DNA of 64,000 nucleotides from Geminicoccus roseus DSM 18922 (GCF_000427665.1 NZ_KE386572.1:1884196-1948195), one strand, 5' to 3'. Counted from the first letter of the stretch, positions 26,446 to 35,239 are shown. The notes: generated by a model not told the origin, from the sequence alone. Program-made: numbers and translations.

Positions 26446-27381
26446 TCAGGTGATCGCAGTCTGCGTCTTGCCCTTCAGACCCAGGATCTGGCGCGCCTCG
26501 TCCGGCGTGGCAACCTCCAGGCCCAGCCCCTCGATGATCTGCCGCGCCCGGGTGACCTGCGACGCGTTGCTCTCGGCCAGCTTGCCGGGGCCGTCCCAGA
26601 GATTGTCCTCCAGGCCCACCCGGACATGGCCGCCCTGGGCGGCCGAGGTCGCCGCGATGTTCATCTGGTTGCGCCCGGCCCCCAGCACCGACCAGACATA
26701 GTCCTGGCCGAACAGGCGGTCGGCGGTGCGCTTCATGTGGGCGATGTCGTCCGGGTGGGTGCCGATCCCGCCCAGGATGCCGAACACGGTCTGGACGAAC
26801 AAAGGCCCCTTCACCAGGCCGGAATCGCGGAAATGCGCCAGGTTGTAGAGATGCGCCGTGTCGTAGCACTCGAACTCGAACCGGGTGCCGGCGTCGCCCA
26901 GTTCCTCCAGGATGTAGGCGATGTCGGCATAGGTGTTGCGGAAGATCAGGCTGCGGCTGTTCTCCAGATGCTGCTGCTCCCATTCATGCGCGAACTTCTG
27001 GTAGCGCTTGAGCATCGGGAACAGGCCGAAATTCATCGAGCCCATGTTCAGGCTGGCGAGCTCCGGCTTGAAGGTGCGCGCCGGCACCACCCGCTCCTGC
27101 ACGGTCATGTGCGGAGCACCACCGGTGGTGATGTTGATGATGGCGTCCGCTTCCGCATGGACCTTGGGCAGGAACTTGCCGAACGCCTCGGCCGACTGGT
27201 CGGGCCGGCCGGTCTCGGGGTTGCGGGCGTGCAGGTGGACGATGGCGGCACCGGCCTTGGACGCGGCGATCGCCTGGTCGGCGATGTCGTCCGGCGTCAC
27301 CGGCAGGTGCGGCGACATGGACGGGGTGTGGATGGCGCCGGTCAGCGCGCAGGAGATGATGACCTTGCGGGTGGTGGCCAT
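26446..27381 (-). CDS. Beta-keto acid cleavage enzyme (BKACE, DUF849)
   Basis: This 311-residue enzyme is of the BKACE family, zinc-dependent enzymes that condense a beta-keto acid with acetyl-CoA and yield acetoacetate plus a new acyl-CoA. It shows IISCALTGAIHTPSMSPHLPVTP, AAIVHLHARNPETGRP (His-x-His zinc ligands), INITTGGAP, LNMGSMNFGLFP and GIGTHPDDIAHMK. The start is ATG at 27381; upstream frame is read-through. The gene follows a lambda-crystallin-type dehydrogenase with five bases between. Such pairs oxidise a 3-hydroxy acid and cleave the resulting 3-keto acid, as in carnitine breakdown; the exact substrate here is not known. Confidence 0.93.
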   Translation of the reverse strand: MATTRKVIISCALTGAIHTPSMSPHLPVTPDDIADQAIAASKAGAAIVHLHARNPETGRPDQSAEAFGKFLPKVHAEADAIINITTGGAPHMTVQERVVPARTFKPELASLNMGSMNFGLFPMLKRYQKFAHEWEQQHLENSRSLIFRNTYADIAYILEELGDAGTRFEFECYDTAHLYNLAHFRDSGLVKGPLFVQTVFGILGGIGTHPDDIAHMKRTADRLFGQDYVWSVLGAGRNQMNIAATSAAQGGHVRVGLEDNLWDGPGKLAESNASQVTRARQIIEGLGLEVATPDEARQILGLKGKTQTAIT

Positions 27382-27386
27382 GGCCG

Positions 27387-28340
27387 TCAGTCTCCGATCT
27401 CTTTGGAGGAATTCTGCTTCTGGCGCAGCAGCGCCATCAGGCGCCGGTCGCGCCAGCGGGTGCGCTCGGCCAGCTTGTCCAGCGGCAGGCGGGCGCGGCG
27501 GTCGTCCAGCACTTTCTTCAGGACCTCGGGCGCTTCCCAGTCGACCCGGCGTTTTTGCGCCTCGTGCATATCGCGGTACATGTGCTGGAAGCGGGCGATG
27601 TAGTCGGCAATGCCGCCCGGCGCGTTCAGGTCGATGGTCTCGAACGGGCCCATGAACGACCAGCGCAGCGCCAGGCCGTGCTTGACCGCGGCGTCCACGT
27701 CCTCCGGGCCGGCGAAGCCGTCGGCGACCAGGCGGAAGCCTTCCTCCATAAGCGCGCCCTGCAGGCGGTTGACCACGAAGCCGTCGATCTCGCGGCCCAT
27801 CACCACCGGCTTCTGGCCGATCGCGTTCATGACCTGTTCGGCGCGCTTCATGGTCTCCGGCGTGGTCCAGGGGGCCGGGACCAGCTCGACGCAAGGGATC
27901 AGGTGCGGCGGGTTCAGCGGGTGGGAGACCAGGCAGCGGCCGCCGCCGGCCAGGCCCTCGGTGAACAAAGACGGCACCATGGCCGAGGTGGAGCTGCCCA
28001 GGATGGTGGAGGGGGCCGCCAGCCGGTCGAGGTCCTTCCAGAGCTGGCGCTTGACGTCCAGCTTCTCAGGCGCGCTTTCCTGCATCCAGGCAGCGCCGTC
28101 CAGGGCGGCCGCCAGGTCGTCCGTGGTGGAGATCCGCGCCAGCACGGTGGCCGGGTCCTGGCCCAGCAGCAGGCCGGCCGCGTGCAGGTCGTCCGCGATG
28201 GTGCGGGCGAGATCCAGGCTCTTGGCGGCCGCCCCCTCGACCGGGTCCCACATCGCCACGTCCCAGCCGCCGCGGGCGAACGCCACCGCCCAACCCCGAC
28301 CGACCAGCCCGCAGCCGACGATCGCTACCTTCTCGCCCAT
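27387..28340 (-). CDS. 3-hydroxyacid dehydrogenase, lambda-crystallin/carnitine dehydrogenase type
   Basis: This 317-residue NAD-dependent dehydrogenase has a Rossmann motif VAIVGCGLVGRGWAVAFA at the start. Catalytic-region signatures are SSTSAMVPS, LVSHPLNPPHLIPCVELVPAP and GFVVNRLQGALMEEGFRLV, and the C-terminal domain has LRWSFMGPFETIDLNAPGG. This pattern fits L-gulonate 3-dehydrogenase, lambda-crystallin and L-carnitine dehydrogenase more than beta-oxidation enzymes. The start at 28340 is preceded by GAGG; the frame extends to 28364 but would overlap the upstream gene. It is seven bases after the SDR stop and five bases before BKACE, so they are surely one transcript. With BKACE it likely turns a 3-hydroxy acid into acetoacetate and an acyl-CoA. 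Confidence 0.92.
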   Translation of the reverse strand: MGEKVAIVGCGLVGRGWAVAFARGGWDVAMWDPVEGAAAKSLDLARTIADDLHAAGLLLGQDPATVLARISTTDDLAAALDGAAWMQESAPEKLDVKRQLWKDLDRLAAPSTILGSSTSAMVPSLFTEGLAGGGRCLVSHPLNPPHLIPCVELVPAPWTTPETMKRAEQVMNAIGQKPVVMGREIDGFVVNRLQGALMEEGFRLVADGFAGPEDVDAAVKHGLALRWSFMGPFETIDLNAPGGIADYIARFQHMYRDMHEAQKRRVDWEAPEVLKKVLDDRRARLPLDKLAERTRWRDRRLMALLRQKQNSSKEIGD

Positions 28341-28347
28341 CACGTCC

Positions 28348-29136
28348 TCACAAGCTCTCGACATTGGCGCACACGCCGAGCGACTGCCCGGAAACGTTGC
28401 GGCCCAGGGATGAACAAAGGAACAGCACCATCCCGGCGACGTCGTCGCCGCTGACCATCCGGCGCAGCGAGGTGCGCTCCAGGTATTGCCGTTCCATCTC
28501 GGTGAAGGAGACGCCGGTTTCCTCGGCGCGGGCGCGGATCACCCCTTCCATGCGCGGGCCCTCGACGATGCCCGGCAGGATCGCGTTGACCCGGATCCCC
28601 GCCGGGCCCAGCTCCTTGGCCAGCGACTGGGTGAAGCCGATCACGCCCCATTTGGCCGCGGCGTAGGGGGTGCGGTAGGCATAGCCGAACCGGCCGGCGG
28701 CCGAGCTCATGTTGACGATGCAGCCGTCCAAGTTGCGCTTGAGCAGCGGCACCGCCTTGCGGGTGACCAGGAACATGGCGGTGATGTCGACGTCCAGGCA
28801 GCGCCGCCACTCGGCGGGCTCGATGGTCTCGATGGCGCCGGTGGGACCGGCGATCCCGGCATTGTTGACCAGCCCGTCCAGGCCGCCCAGCTGCGCCTGC
28901 ACGTCCAAGAACAGCTGCTCGACCTGCTCGTCCACCGCCACGTCGCACAGGCTCACCGAGGCGTTGAGGTGCTCGTCGGCCAGGGCGGAAAGCGCCGCCT
29001 CGTCGACGTCGCAGACATGCACCCGGGCGCCGGCCTTGAGCAGCGCCAGGGTGATCGCCAGGCCGATCCCCGACGCACCGGCGGTGACCAGCACCCGGTA
29101 GCCGGCGGGCAGGCGCAGAGTTGGCTCGACCGTCAC
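28348..29136 (-). CDS. SDR family NAD(P)-dependent oxidoreductase
   Basis: This 262-residue short-chain dehydrogenase has the cofactor loop TAGASGIG (the usual TG is TA here) and LVNNAGIAG. The catalytic Ser of NMSSAAG lies near residue 144, with Tyr158 and Lys162 in YAAAKWG. Asp43 after the second beta strand (CDVDEA) favours NAD. The start is GTG at 29136 behind GAGAGG. It lies 15 bases downstream of the aldolase and seven bases upstream of the dehydrogenase, inside the same operon. The substrate is unknown, but the operon suggests a hydroxy-acid or polyol-derived acid. Confidence 0.92.
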   Translation of the reverse strand: MTVEPTLRLPAGYRVLVTAGASGIGLAITLALLKAGARVHVCDVDEAALSALADEHLNASVSLCDVAVDEQVEQLFLDVQAQLGGLDGLVNNAGIAGPTGAIETIEPAEWRRCLDVDITAMFLVTRKAVPLLKRNLDGCIVNMSSAAGRFGYAYRTPYAAAKWGVIGFTQSLAKELGPAGIRVNAILPGIVEGPRMEGVIRARAEETGVSFTEMERQYLERTSLRRMVSGDDVAGMVLFLCSSLGRNVSGQSLGVCANVESL

Positions 29137-29151
29137 CCCATCCTCTCCAGT

Positions 29152-29931
29152 TCAGCCGTGCAGCGCCTTCAGGTCGGCGATGCCCCGGCTCATCGCCGCG
29201 CGCAGCACGGCGACGTCGACCCCGTAGCCCAGGCAGCGATAGCCGCGCTCGACCTGCGCCTTCATGAACGCCATGTCGACATCGGCGGAGGCGGCGGTCT
29301 TGCCGGTGTTCTTCGCCGCGTTCGCCAAGCCCTCGAACGCCCGGATCATCACCGGGTCGTCGAACCGCCCGGGCATCCCGAAATCGTCGGACATGTCGAA
29401 ATGGCCCATCCAGCCGATGTCCATGCCGGGCGTGGCCAGGATCGCCTCGGCGTTCTCCAGGCCCTTCTTCGTCTCGATCAGGCCGATCAGGGCGACCCGA
29501 TCGTTGGCGGCCTTCTGCGCCTCCACGGCGCCCACCGCGCGGTAGCCCTCCTGGGCGAAGCCGAACGCGCAGCCGCGCTTGCCCTCCGGGCGGTAGCGCG
29601 CCCATTCCACCAGCTCGCGCGCCTCCTCAGGCGTCTCCAGCATCGGCACCATGATCCCGTCGGCGCCGGCGTCGAGCAGGGTCGCGACATGGGCGTAGGT
29701 CTTGGCGGGCGGGCGCACCCAGACGGCGATGCCCAGGCCGCGCGCAAAGGCGACCTGCTGCTTGATCGTCTCGATGCCCACGCCGCTATGCTCGGTGTCG
29801 AGCAGCACGAACTCGCAGCCCGCCTGGCGCAGCAGGGCGGTCAGGCCCGGCGTGAAGAACTCGAACGCCATCGTGCCATAGGCCCGGCCGCCATCGTTCA
29901 GCCTGGCCCGAAGTGCGGTTGCCGCATCCAT
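29152..29931 (-). CDS. HpcH/HpaI family aldolase
   Basis: This 259-residue class II (metal-dependent) aldolase is of the HpcH/HpaI type, which cleaves or forms 2-keto-3-deoxy or 4-hydroxy-2-oxo acids. It shows FVLLDTEHSG, AVWVRPPAKTY, DAGADGIMVPMLETPEEA, LIGLIETKKGLENAEAIL (metal-binding Glu) and GWMGHFDMSDDFGMPG (metal-binding Asp). The start at 29931 is supported by GGGGAG; the longer frame to 29964 is not. It is the first gene of a five-gene minus-strand operon (aldolase, SDR, dehydrogenase, BKACE, phosphatase). The likely role is late carbon-skeleton cleavage in breakdown of an acid; substrate unknown. Confidence 0.92.
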   Translation of the reverse strand: MDAATALRARLNDGGRAYGTMAFEFFTPGLTALLRQAGCEFVLLDTEHSGVGIETIKQQVAFARGLGIAVWVRPPAKTYAHVATLLDAGADGIMVPMLETPEEARELVEWARYRPEGKRGCAFGFAQEGYRAVGAVEAQKAANDRVALIGLIETKKGLENAEAILATPGMDIGWMGHFDMSDDFGMPGRFDDPVMIRAFEGLANAAKNTGKTAASADVDMAFMKAQVERGYRCLGYGVDVAVLRAAMSRGIADLKALHG

Positions 29932-30042
29932 GCTTCTTCTCCCCGTTCTACCCGGCGCCGGCAACCTAGACGCGACCGCCCGCGCAAGCCAGGGGCGCGG
30001 ACAACCGTTGCTGCCGGATCGTGCGGTTTCGTGCGGCAGGGT

Positions 30043-30546
30043 TCAGGGCGGGGGCGGGTCGTCCCGCAGGGTCCGGAACATCACCAGCGCGTCGACATAG
30101 CCTTCTGCGGGATGCAGGAAGGCCTTGGGCAGCCGGCCGACGATCCCGAACCCCAGCGACTGCCAGAGCCGGACGGCGCGCTCGTTGCTGCTCACCACGA
30201 AGTTGAACTGCATGGCGCGAAAGCCCTTCGCCAGGGCGTGCTCCAGCGAGTGCTGGTGCATCCGGCGCGCGACGCCCTTTCCGGCCGCTTCCGGCGCGGT
30301 CATGTAGCCGCAATTGCAGACATGGCGGCCGCCGCCCAGCTGGTTGGCGCGCAGGTAGTAGGTGCCCAGGATGACGCCGTCGGCCTCGGCGACGAAGCTG
30401 TCGCGGTCGGGGCCCAGCCAGTAGGCCAGGGCGTCCTCGCGGCTCATGTCGCGGTCGAGCGCATAGGTCTCGCCGGCGCGGATCACCGGGCCGATGATCG
30501 CCCAGATGGCGTCGGAATCGTCGGGGCGGGCGGGGCGGATCTGCAT
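30043..30546 (-). CDS. GNAT family N-acetyltransferase
   Basis: This 167-residue acyltransferase has a GNAT fold. It begins MQIRPARPDDSDAIWAI, and the acetyl-CoA site is at APEAAGKGVARRMH (the Q/RxxGxG/A loop). FNFVVSSNERAVRLWQSLGF is the typical C-terminal motif. The frame is open upstream to 31533, but the ATG at 30546 is the natural start. It lies 11 bases after the EamA transporter stop on the same strand, so the two may be co-transcribed. It resembles L-amino-acid or phosphinothricin-like acetyltransferases; the substrate is unknown. Confidence 0.9.
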   Translation of the reverse strand: MQIRPARPDDSDAIWAIIGPVIRAGETYALDRDMSREDALAYWLGPDRDSFVAEADGVILGTYYLRANQLGGGRHVCNCGYMTAPEAAGKGVARRMHQHSLEHALAKGFRAMQFNFVVSSNERAVRLWQSLGFGIVGRLPKAFLHPAEGYVDALVMFRTLRDDPPPP

Positions 30547-30557
30547 GGGGCGGCTGC

Positions 30558-31469
30558 TTAGTCCCGCGCAGGGCGCCGCGCAACCGCCACTGGCGGCCGT
30601 TCGCCCGAGCGGGGATGGGCCAGCCATTGCGCGAGCAGCACCAGGGCCACCCCGGCGGCGGCCGGCGCGGTCACCGGCTCGGCCAACGCCAGCCAGCCCA
30701 CCAGCAGCGTGGTCGCCAGCTCCATGGTCCCGGCCAGGGAGGCGGCGCCGGCGCCGAGCATGGGGGCGGCCAGGGTGGTCATCACCTGCGGCAGCAGCGA
30801 GCACAGGCTCATCAGGCCGACCACCCCCACCCAGCCGATCGCGGCTGCCGGCACCAGGCCGGGCGTGCCCTGGCCCAGCAGCAGCGCCGGCACCAGCGCC
30901 AGCGCGGCGCCGGCGGCGGCCAGGCCGGCGCGCGCACCCACGGTGAGCGGTGTCAGCCAGCGGACCAGGCCGTGCAGCAGCAGCGCATAGGCAAAGGGTG
31001 CCGCCAGGCAGAGCAGGAGGGCGCCGAGCTGGCCAGGGGCAAGGCGGCCGGGTGCGAGGATCAGTGCGCAGGCCAGGAGCACGCAGCCGCAGGCGGCAGC
31101 GGCGCGCAGCCGGATCCGCTCGCCGAACAGCGCCCAGCCGAGCAGGAGCGTCATGGCCGGGTAGGTGAAGTAGACCAGGGCCGGCAGCGCCACCGGGAGC
31201 ACCGCCAGGGCGCGGAAATAGGCGGCGACGCCCAGGCCCATCAGGGCGCCCAGGCCCAGGGCTGTCAGGGCCGCGCGGGGATGGCGGCGGCCGGCCAGGC
31301 AGAAGGGCAGCAGGACGATCGCCGGGCCGGCGAAGCGGTAGAGCGCCGCTGCGTCCGGGCCGATCCCGCCGGCATAGGCCAGGCGGGCGAACAGCGGGTT
31401 CAGGCCGAAGCCCACCGCCGCTGCCGCCATCAGCACCAGGCCGATCGTCGAGGAACGGATCGCCGCCAC
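30558..31469 (-). CDS. EamA family (drug/metabolite) transporter
   Basis: This 303-residue inner-membrane protein has about ten hydrophobic helices in two EamA repeats. Recognisable parts are GFGLNPLFARLAYAGG, YFTYPAMTLLLGWALFGE in the first repeat and the matching MELATTLLVGWLALAEPV in the second. The start is GTG at 31469 behind GAGG. EamA proteins export amino acids, purines or other metabolites. The GNAT downstream could act on the same compound, as acetyltransferase plus exporter pairs do in detoxification, but this is inference from position only. Confidence 0.9.
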   Translation of the reverse strand: MAAIRSSTIGLVLMAAAAVGFGLNPLFARLAYAGGIGPDAAALYRFAGPAIVLLPFCLAGRRHPRAALTALGLGALMGLGVAAYFRALAVLPVALPALVYFTYPAMTLLLGWALFGERIRLRAAAACGCVLLACALILAPGRLAPGQLGALLLCLAAPFAYALLLHGLVRWLTPLTVGARAGLAAAGAALALVPALLLGQGTPGLVPAAAIGWVGVVGLMSLCSLLPQVMTTLAAPMLGAGAASLAGTMELATTLLVGWLALAEPVTAPAAAGVALVLLAQWLAHPRSGERPPVAVARRPARD

Positions 31470-31575
31470 CCTGCCTCATCGCTGCGCCCAGCCCCACCGG
31501 GGCGGGCATGGGACCGGCCTCGAGGCGTAGCAAGCGCGCCTCTCCGCGAGAAGGGGCCGCCGGACAGCGGCGGGC

Positions 31576-32700
31576 TCACGAGCCGGCGCGGTGCCTGTGC
31601 AGGATGTCCAGCAGGGTCTGGCCGTCCAGCGCCGGCACGACCCGGCCCTTCGGCCGGAAGGTCGGGGTCGGGTCGGACAGGAGCATGGCGTCGAGCACCG
31701 CCTCCTCGGTGGCGTCCACCACCGCCTGGTAGACCGGGTCGAGCAGCGGGTCGGTCAGGCAGCGCAGCGACTGGACCGCCAAGGGCTGCGGCGGCGGCAT
31801 CGGGGTGGGGCTGGCGGTGGACAGAGCCAGGAAGATGTCGCCCGAGGAGTTGCCGCCGAACGCCCCGGACCGGCCGATGCCCAGGCCCGCCCGGCGGGCG
31901 ACCCGGTGGAGCTGGTGGGGCAGCAGCGGCGCGTCGGTGGCGATCACCACGATCACCGAGCCCTGTTCCCTGTCCTGCTCACCGGCCTGCCAGATGCGCG
32001 GCCCGCCCAGCAGGCGGCCGACCGGGACGCCGGCCAGCTGGAACTGGTCGAGCCGGCCATGGTTGGCCTGGACCAGCACGCCCAGCATGTAGGGGCCGCC
32101 GGCGATGTCCAGGACCCGCGAGGCCGAGCCGGTGCCGCCCTTCATCTCGTAGGCGATCATGCCGGTGCCGCCGCCGACCGAGCCCAGCGGAAACGGGCCG
32201 GCGACGGCGTTGTCCAGGGCGGCCCGGACATCGGCCTCGCCGACATGGCGGCCCATGATGTCGTTCAGAACGCCGTCATAGGTCTCGGCCACCACCGGCA
32301 GCAGCCAGAAATGCTCGGCCTGGACCTGGTCGGCGAAGCGGTCGGCCATCCAGCCGACCAAAGCATGGTGGGCGATGCCCACCGAGCCGGTGTTGGTGAG
32401 CAGGATCGGGCCCTGGCTCCAGCCGGCGTCCTGGATCCAGTGCGAGCCGGTCATCTCGCCGTTGCCGTTCAGGGTGGCGATGCCTGCCCACCAGGGGGTG
32501 AGCAGATGGTCGGCCGGGCGCGGCAGGATCGCGGTGACCCCGGTGCGCACGCCCCGCTCCGGGTCGACCAGGGTGGCGAGACCCACCGCCACCCCCGGCA
32601 CGTCGGTGATCAGGCCGAGCGGCCCGGGCGTGCCGGCGAGCGGCAGGCCCAGGGCGCGGGCGCGTCGGGCTTCCGGCGCCTCGGGGTGGGTCGGGCTCAA
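31576..32700 (-). CDS. P1 family peptidase (DmpA-like)
   Basis: This protein of about 374 residues belongs to the N-terminal-nucleophile P1/S58 family, which releases N-terminal residues from small peptides or acts as an amidase. It has ITDVPGVAVGLATLVD, RTGVTAILPRP, NGNGEMTGSHWI, the SVGGGTGMIAYEMKGG motif and GIGRSGAFGGNSSGDIFLALST, where the serine nucleophile and self-cleavage site lie. I place the start at TTG 32700 because AAAGGAA lies seven bases upstream. An ATG at 32736 is an alternative and would overlap the flavin reductase stop. The order flavin reductase then peptidase on the same strand suggests co-transcription, with no clear functional link. Confidence 0.9.
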   Translation of the reverse strand: MSPTHPEAPEARRARALGLPLAGTPGPLGLITDVPGVAVGLATLVDPERGVRTGVTAILPRPADHLLTPWWAGIATLNGNGEMTGSHWIQDAGWSQGPILLTNTGSVGIAHHALVGWMADRFADQVQAEHFWLLPVVAETYDGVLNDIMGRHVGEADVRAALDNAVAGPFPLGSVGGGTGMIAYEMKGGTGSASRVLDIAGGPYMLGVLVQANHGRLDQFQLAGVPVGRLLGGPRIWQAGEQDREQGSVIVVIATDAPLLPHQLHRVARRAGLGIGRSGAFGGNSSGDIFLALSTASPTPMPPPQPLAVQSLRCLTDPLLDPVYQAVVDATEEAVLDAMLLSDPTPTFRPKGRVVPALDGQTLLDILHRHRAGS

Positions 32701-32728
32701 GCTGGTTCCTTTCCGGTCGGGTCCCTGA

Positions 32729-33271
32729 TCAGGCATTGCCGCACAGATGGACCCAGCCGGGCTCCAGCACGGCATGGCGGCCGTAGAGGCGGTTGCCGTA
32801 GAGCAGCGGCTCGCCCTCGCCGGCCACCGCCTCGGCCACCGCGCCGATGAAGATCGAATGGGTGCCGCCCTCGTGCGCCTCCAGGAGGGTGCAGGCGAAG
32901 CAGGCGGCCGCACCGACCAGGGCCGGGGCCGCCTGCGGCGCCTCGCGCCACTGGCCGGCCCGGAACTCGTAGGGGTTGCCGCGCAGCGGCTCGCCGGAGA
33001 AGGTGGCGGCGACCTCGACCTGGTCGGCCGCCAGCACGTTGACCGCGAACGTGCCGTTCGCCAGCAGGGCGCTGGCGGCCGGGCTGTCGCGGCGCACGCA
33101 GACCAGCAGCATGGGCGGGCTGGCCGAGACCATGGTCATGGCGCCCACCGTCACCCCGAACCGGCCGGCCTCGCCGTCGGTGGTCACCACCGACACGCTG
33201 GAGGCGACCCGGCGCATGGCGGTCTCGAACTGGTCGCGCAGGTCGCTCTCGGCGTCACCGTAGCGGTTCAT
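32729..33271 (-). CDS. Flavin reductase family protein (FMN-binding split barrel)
   Basis: This 180-residue protein resembles the small reductase component of two-component flavin monooxygenases (HpaC-like). It begins with a helix, then RRVASSVSVVTTDGEAGRFGVTVGAMTMVSASPPMLLVCVRRDS, and has FAVNVLAADQ and the C-terminal EPLLYGNRLYGR. Such enzymes use NAD(P)H to reduce FMN or FAD for a partner oxygenase. No large oxygenase component lies in the window. The start at 33271 is preferred over 33322 because homology begins at this ATG. Confidence 0.9.
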   Translation of the reverse strand: MNRYGDAESDLRDQFETAMRRVASSVSVVTTDGEAGRFGVTVGAMTMVSASPPMLLVCVRRDSPAASALLANGTFAVNVLAADQVEVAATFSGEPLRGNPYEFRAGQWREAPQAAPALVGAAACFACTLLEAHEGGTHSIFIGAVAEAVAGEGEPLLYGNRLYGRHAVLEPGWVHLCGNA

Positions 33272-33495
33272 CGCGGGATCCCGGGAGCGGGCGGATCGGT
33301 CTCGGTCATGGAGGCAATGCACCGGATCTGGCTGGACATGGGCAGGAAGGCGGCCGCGTTCGCGGTCGCGGGAGAGGGCGGCGACGAAGCGGCGCAGTCA
33401 GGATACTCGACCATTCGTTGACGATACGTGCATCCTCGGGCCTTTCAAGGCCGGTGCCGGCGGATCGGCAGGAACACGGGGAAGAGGTGGAAGCG

Positions 33496-33861
33496 ATGGC
33501 GGTGGTTCAATATGCGCGCGGCGACAGCGACGAGCGTCCCTGGGGCCGCTGGGAGGTCCTGGACACCGGTTCGACCCATGCGGTCAAGCGCATCACGGTG
33601 AAGCCCGGCGCCAAATTGTCCCTGCAGCGCCACAAGCATCGCGCCGAGCACTGGGTGGTCGGCCAGGGCAAGGTCCGGGTCACCCGCGACGAGGACAGCC
33701 TTGTGCTGATCGCCGGCCAGGCGGTGTACCTGCCGCTGGGCTGCGTGCACCGGATGGAGAATGTCGGCGACGTCGACCTGGTGATCATCGAGGTCCAGAT
33801 CGGCGAGAACCTGGACGAGAACGACATCGAGCGCCTGGAAGACGTGTACGGGCGGACCTGA
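33496..33861 (+). CDS. Cupin, mannose-6-phosphate isomerase type II-like
   Basis: This 121-residue single-domain cupin equals the C-terminal isomerase domain of bifunctional AlgA/ManC proteins, but without the guanylyltransferase part. Motifs are RPWGRWEVLD, KRITVKPGAKLSLQRHKHRAEHWVV (metal-binding histidines), GQAVYLPLGCVHRMENVG and LVIIEVQIGENLDENDIERLEDVYGR. All expected metal ligands (His-x-His, Glu and the later His) are present. It could interconvert mannose- and fructose-6-phosphate for GDP-mannose supply, or be a related sugar-phosphate cupin. The start at 33496 follows AAGAGGTGG; the frame to 33418 is upstream extension. It is a single gene. Confidence 0.88.
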   Translation: MAVVQYARGDSDERPWGRWEVLDTGSTHAVKRITVKPGAKLSLQRHKHRAEHWVVGQGKVRVTRDEDSLVLIAGQAVYLPLGCVHRMENVGDVDLVIIEVQIGENLDENDIERLEDVYGRT

Positions 33862-34031
33862 GCAGGCCCGCCTGTTCCCGGCCCATCCGGGACAGGCGGC
33901 TCGCTTTCATGCAGTCGTTCCCCGGCGCAGGCTGCCGCCCGCGCAGCGGGAAACGCGCGGCACGGACGGGATTGTTTCCATCGCCTGCGTCCTGGGCCAT
34001 GATGCCTGCCCTCCCGACGGAGGCACCGGGG

Positions 34032-34832
34032 ATGACGCAGCCCGTCTATGTCGCCAACGATCCGGCTGCCTACGAGCAGCAGATGGGCCGGTGGAGCCGC
34101 CGGCTCGCCCCGCTCCTGATCAAGTTCGCCCGGATCGGAGAACCGGCCAGGGTTCTCGACCTTGGTTGCGGCACCGGCAGCCTGGCCTCTGCCCTGGCCG
34201 AAGCCGCGCCCGGGGCGATGGTCACCGGGGTCGACCTTTCCGAAGCCTACCTCGCCCATGCCCGGTCCCGCAGCGCGGATCCAAGGCTGCGCTTCGAGCA
34301 GGGCGACGCGACGGCGCTCACTTATCCGGACGGCTCGTTCGACGCGGTCCTGTCGCTGCTGGTCCTCAACTTCGTGCCGAAGGCGGAGCTCGCGGTGCGG
34401 GAGATGGCGCGGGTCGTCCGGCCGGGCGGCACGGTGGCGGCCGCGGTCTGGGACTTTCGCGGCGGCTTCACCTTCCTGCGCCTCCTGATGGACACCGCCG
34501 CCATCGTCGATCCCGACGGGGAGGCGTTCCGGGCCCGGCACTGCTCCTATCCGCTGACCGGCCCGGGCGAACTGGCAGCGGCCTGGCGGGCGGCGGGGCT
34601 GCGCGAGGTCGAGCAGGTCTCCCTGACCATCCGCACCGAGTTCGCCTCGTTCGCCGACTATTTCGAGCCCTGGCTGGCCGGCCAGGGCACGGTCGGCGCC
34701 TATGTCGCCAGCCGCACCGCGGAGCAGCGCGCCCGGCTCGCCCGGCACCTCGAGCTTGCCTATCGCGCCGGCGGCGAGGACGGCCCCCGCTCGTTCGCCG
34801 CCACCGCCTGGGCGGTGCGCGGCGTCCGGTAG
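34032..34832 (+). CDS. Class I SAM-dependent methyltransferase
   Basis: This 266-residue methyltransferase has all Rossmann-type motifs: VLDLGCGTGSLASALAEA (motif I), VTGVDLSEAYLAHA (the acidic residue that binds the SAM ribose), FEQGDATALTYPDGSFDAVLSLLVLNFV and MARVVRPGGTVAAAVWDF. It resembles UbiE/COQ5-like or methyltransferase-11 proteins. The frame is open from 33909, but the ATG at 34032, with GGAGG ten bases upstream, gives a normal start. The substrate is unknown. The gene ends at the border of an AT-rich stretch. Confidence 0.9.
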   Translation: MTQPVYVANDPAAYEQQMGRWSRRLAPLLIKFARIGEPARVLDLGCGTGSLASALAEAAPGAMVTGVDLSEAYLAHARSRSADPRLRFEQGDATALTYPDGSFDAVLSLLVLNFVPKAELAVREMARVVRPGGTVAAAVWDFRGGFTFLRLLMDTAAIVDPDGEAFRARHCSYPLTGPGELAAAWRAAGLREVEQVSLTIRTEFASFADYFEPWLAGQGTVGAYVASRTAEQRARLARHLELAYRAGGEDGPRSFAATAWAVRGVR

Positions 34833-35239
34833 AGGGGTAGCAAACTCAATTGAGCGAGAAATCTGCAAACGAGGTTCAGGCGGGCCAGCCGATCATAGTG
34901 GCTTGGCGACGCATGTGTGACTCGCCTAGTCAAGTCGCCGGTGAAGTCGACTTGGAGGAGATCGGGTATGTCCTGTGAAGAAGGCAGACTAGCCCTGATT
35001 GCCGGTTAAGCAGTCTGCCTGCGGTTCGGCTATGTGCTCCTGACATAAGCAACGTAATCTATCATTATTGCGATTAAAACCAAAAATGTAGAGATAATGA
35101 TATCAAATGGCAGTGAGAGAGATGTGAGCGCAGTTGGAAGATCCGTGCTGTTTGGGAGGATAAGTCTGTTCATTTTGTGGAAAGCGATGAAGTTGCATTT
35201 TCGATGTATTGGAGGACCTAGGAATGGCAGGAGATCGAG
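34833..35239. other. Intergenic region at the left edge of an AT-rich insert
   Basis: Composition drops in GC from about 34840. A nine-base inverted repeat AGGCAGACT (34982–34990) and AGTCTGCCT (35012–35020) surrounds a 21-base loop. A short frame from TTG 34850 to a stop at 34976–34978 (42 codons, containing EVQAGQPIIVAWRRM) reads smoothly but has no good ribosome binding site; I do not call it. No promoter, tRNA or integrase remnant is clear. Confidence 0.5.
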
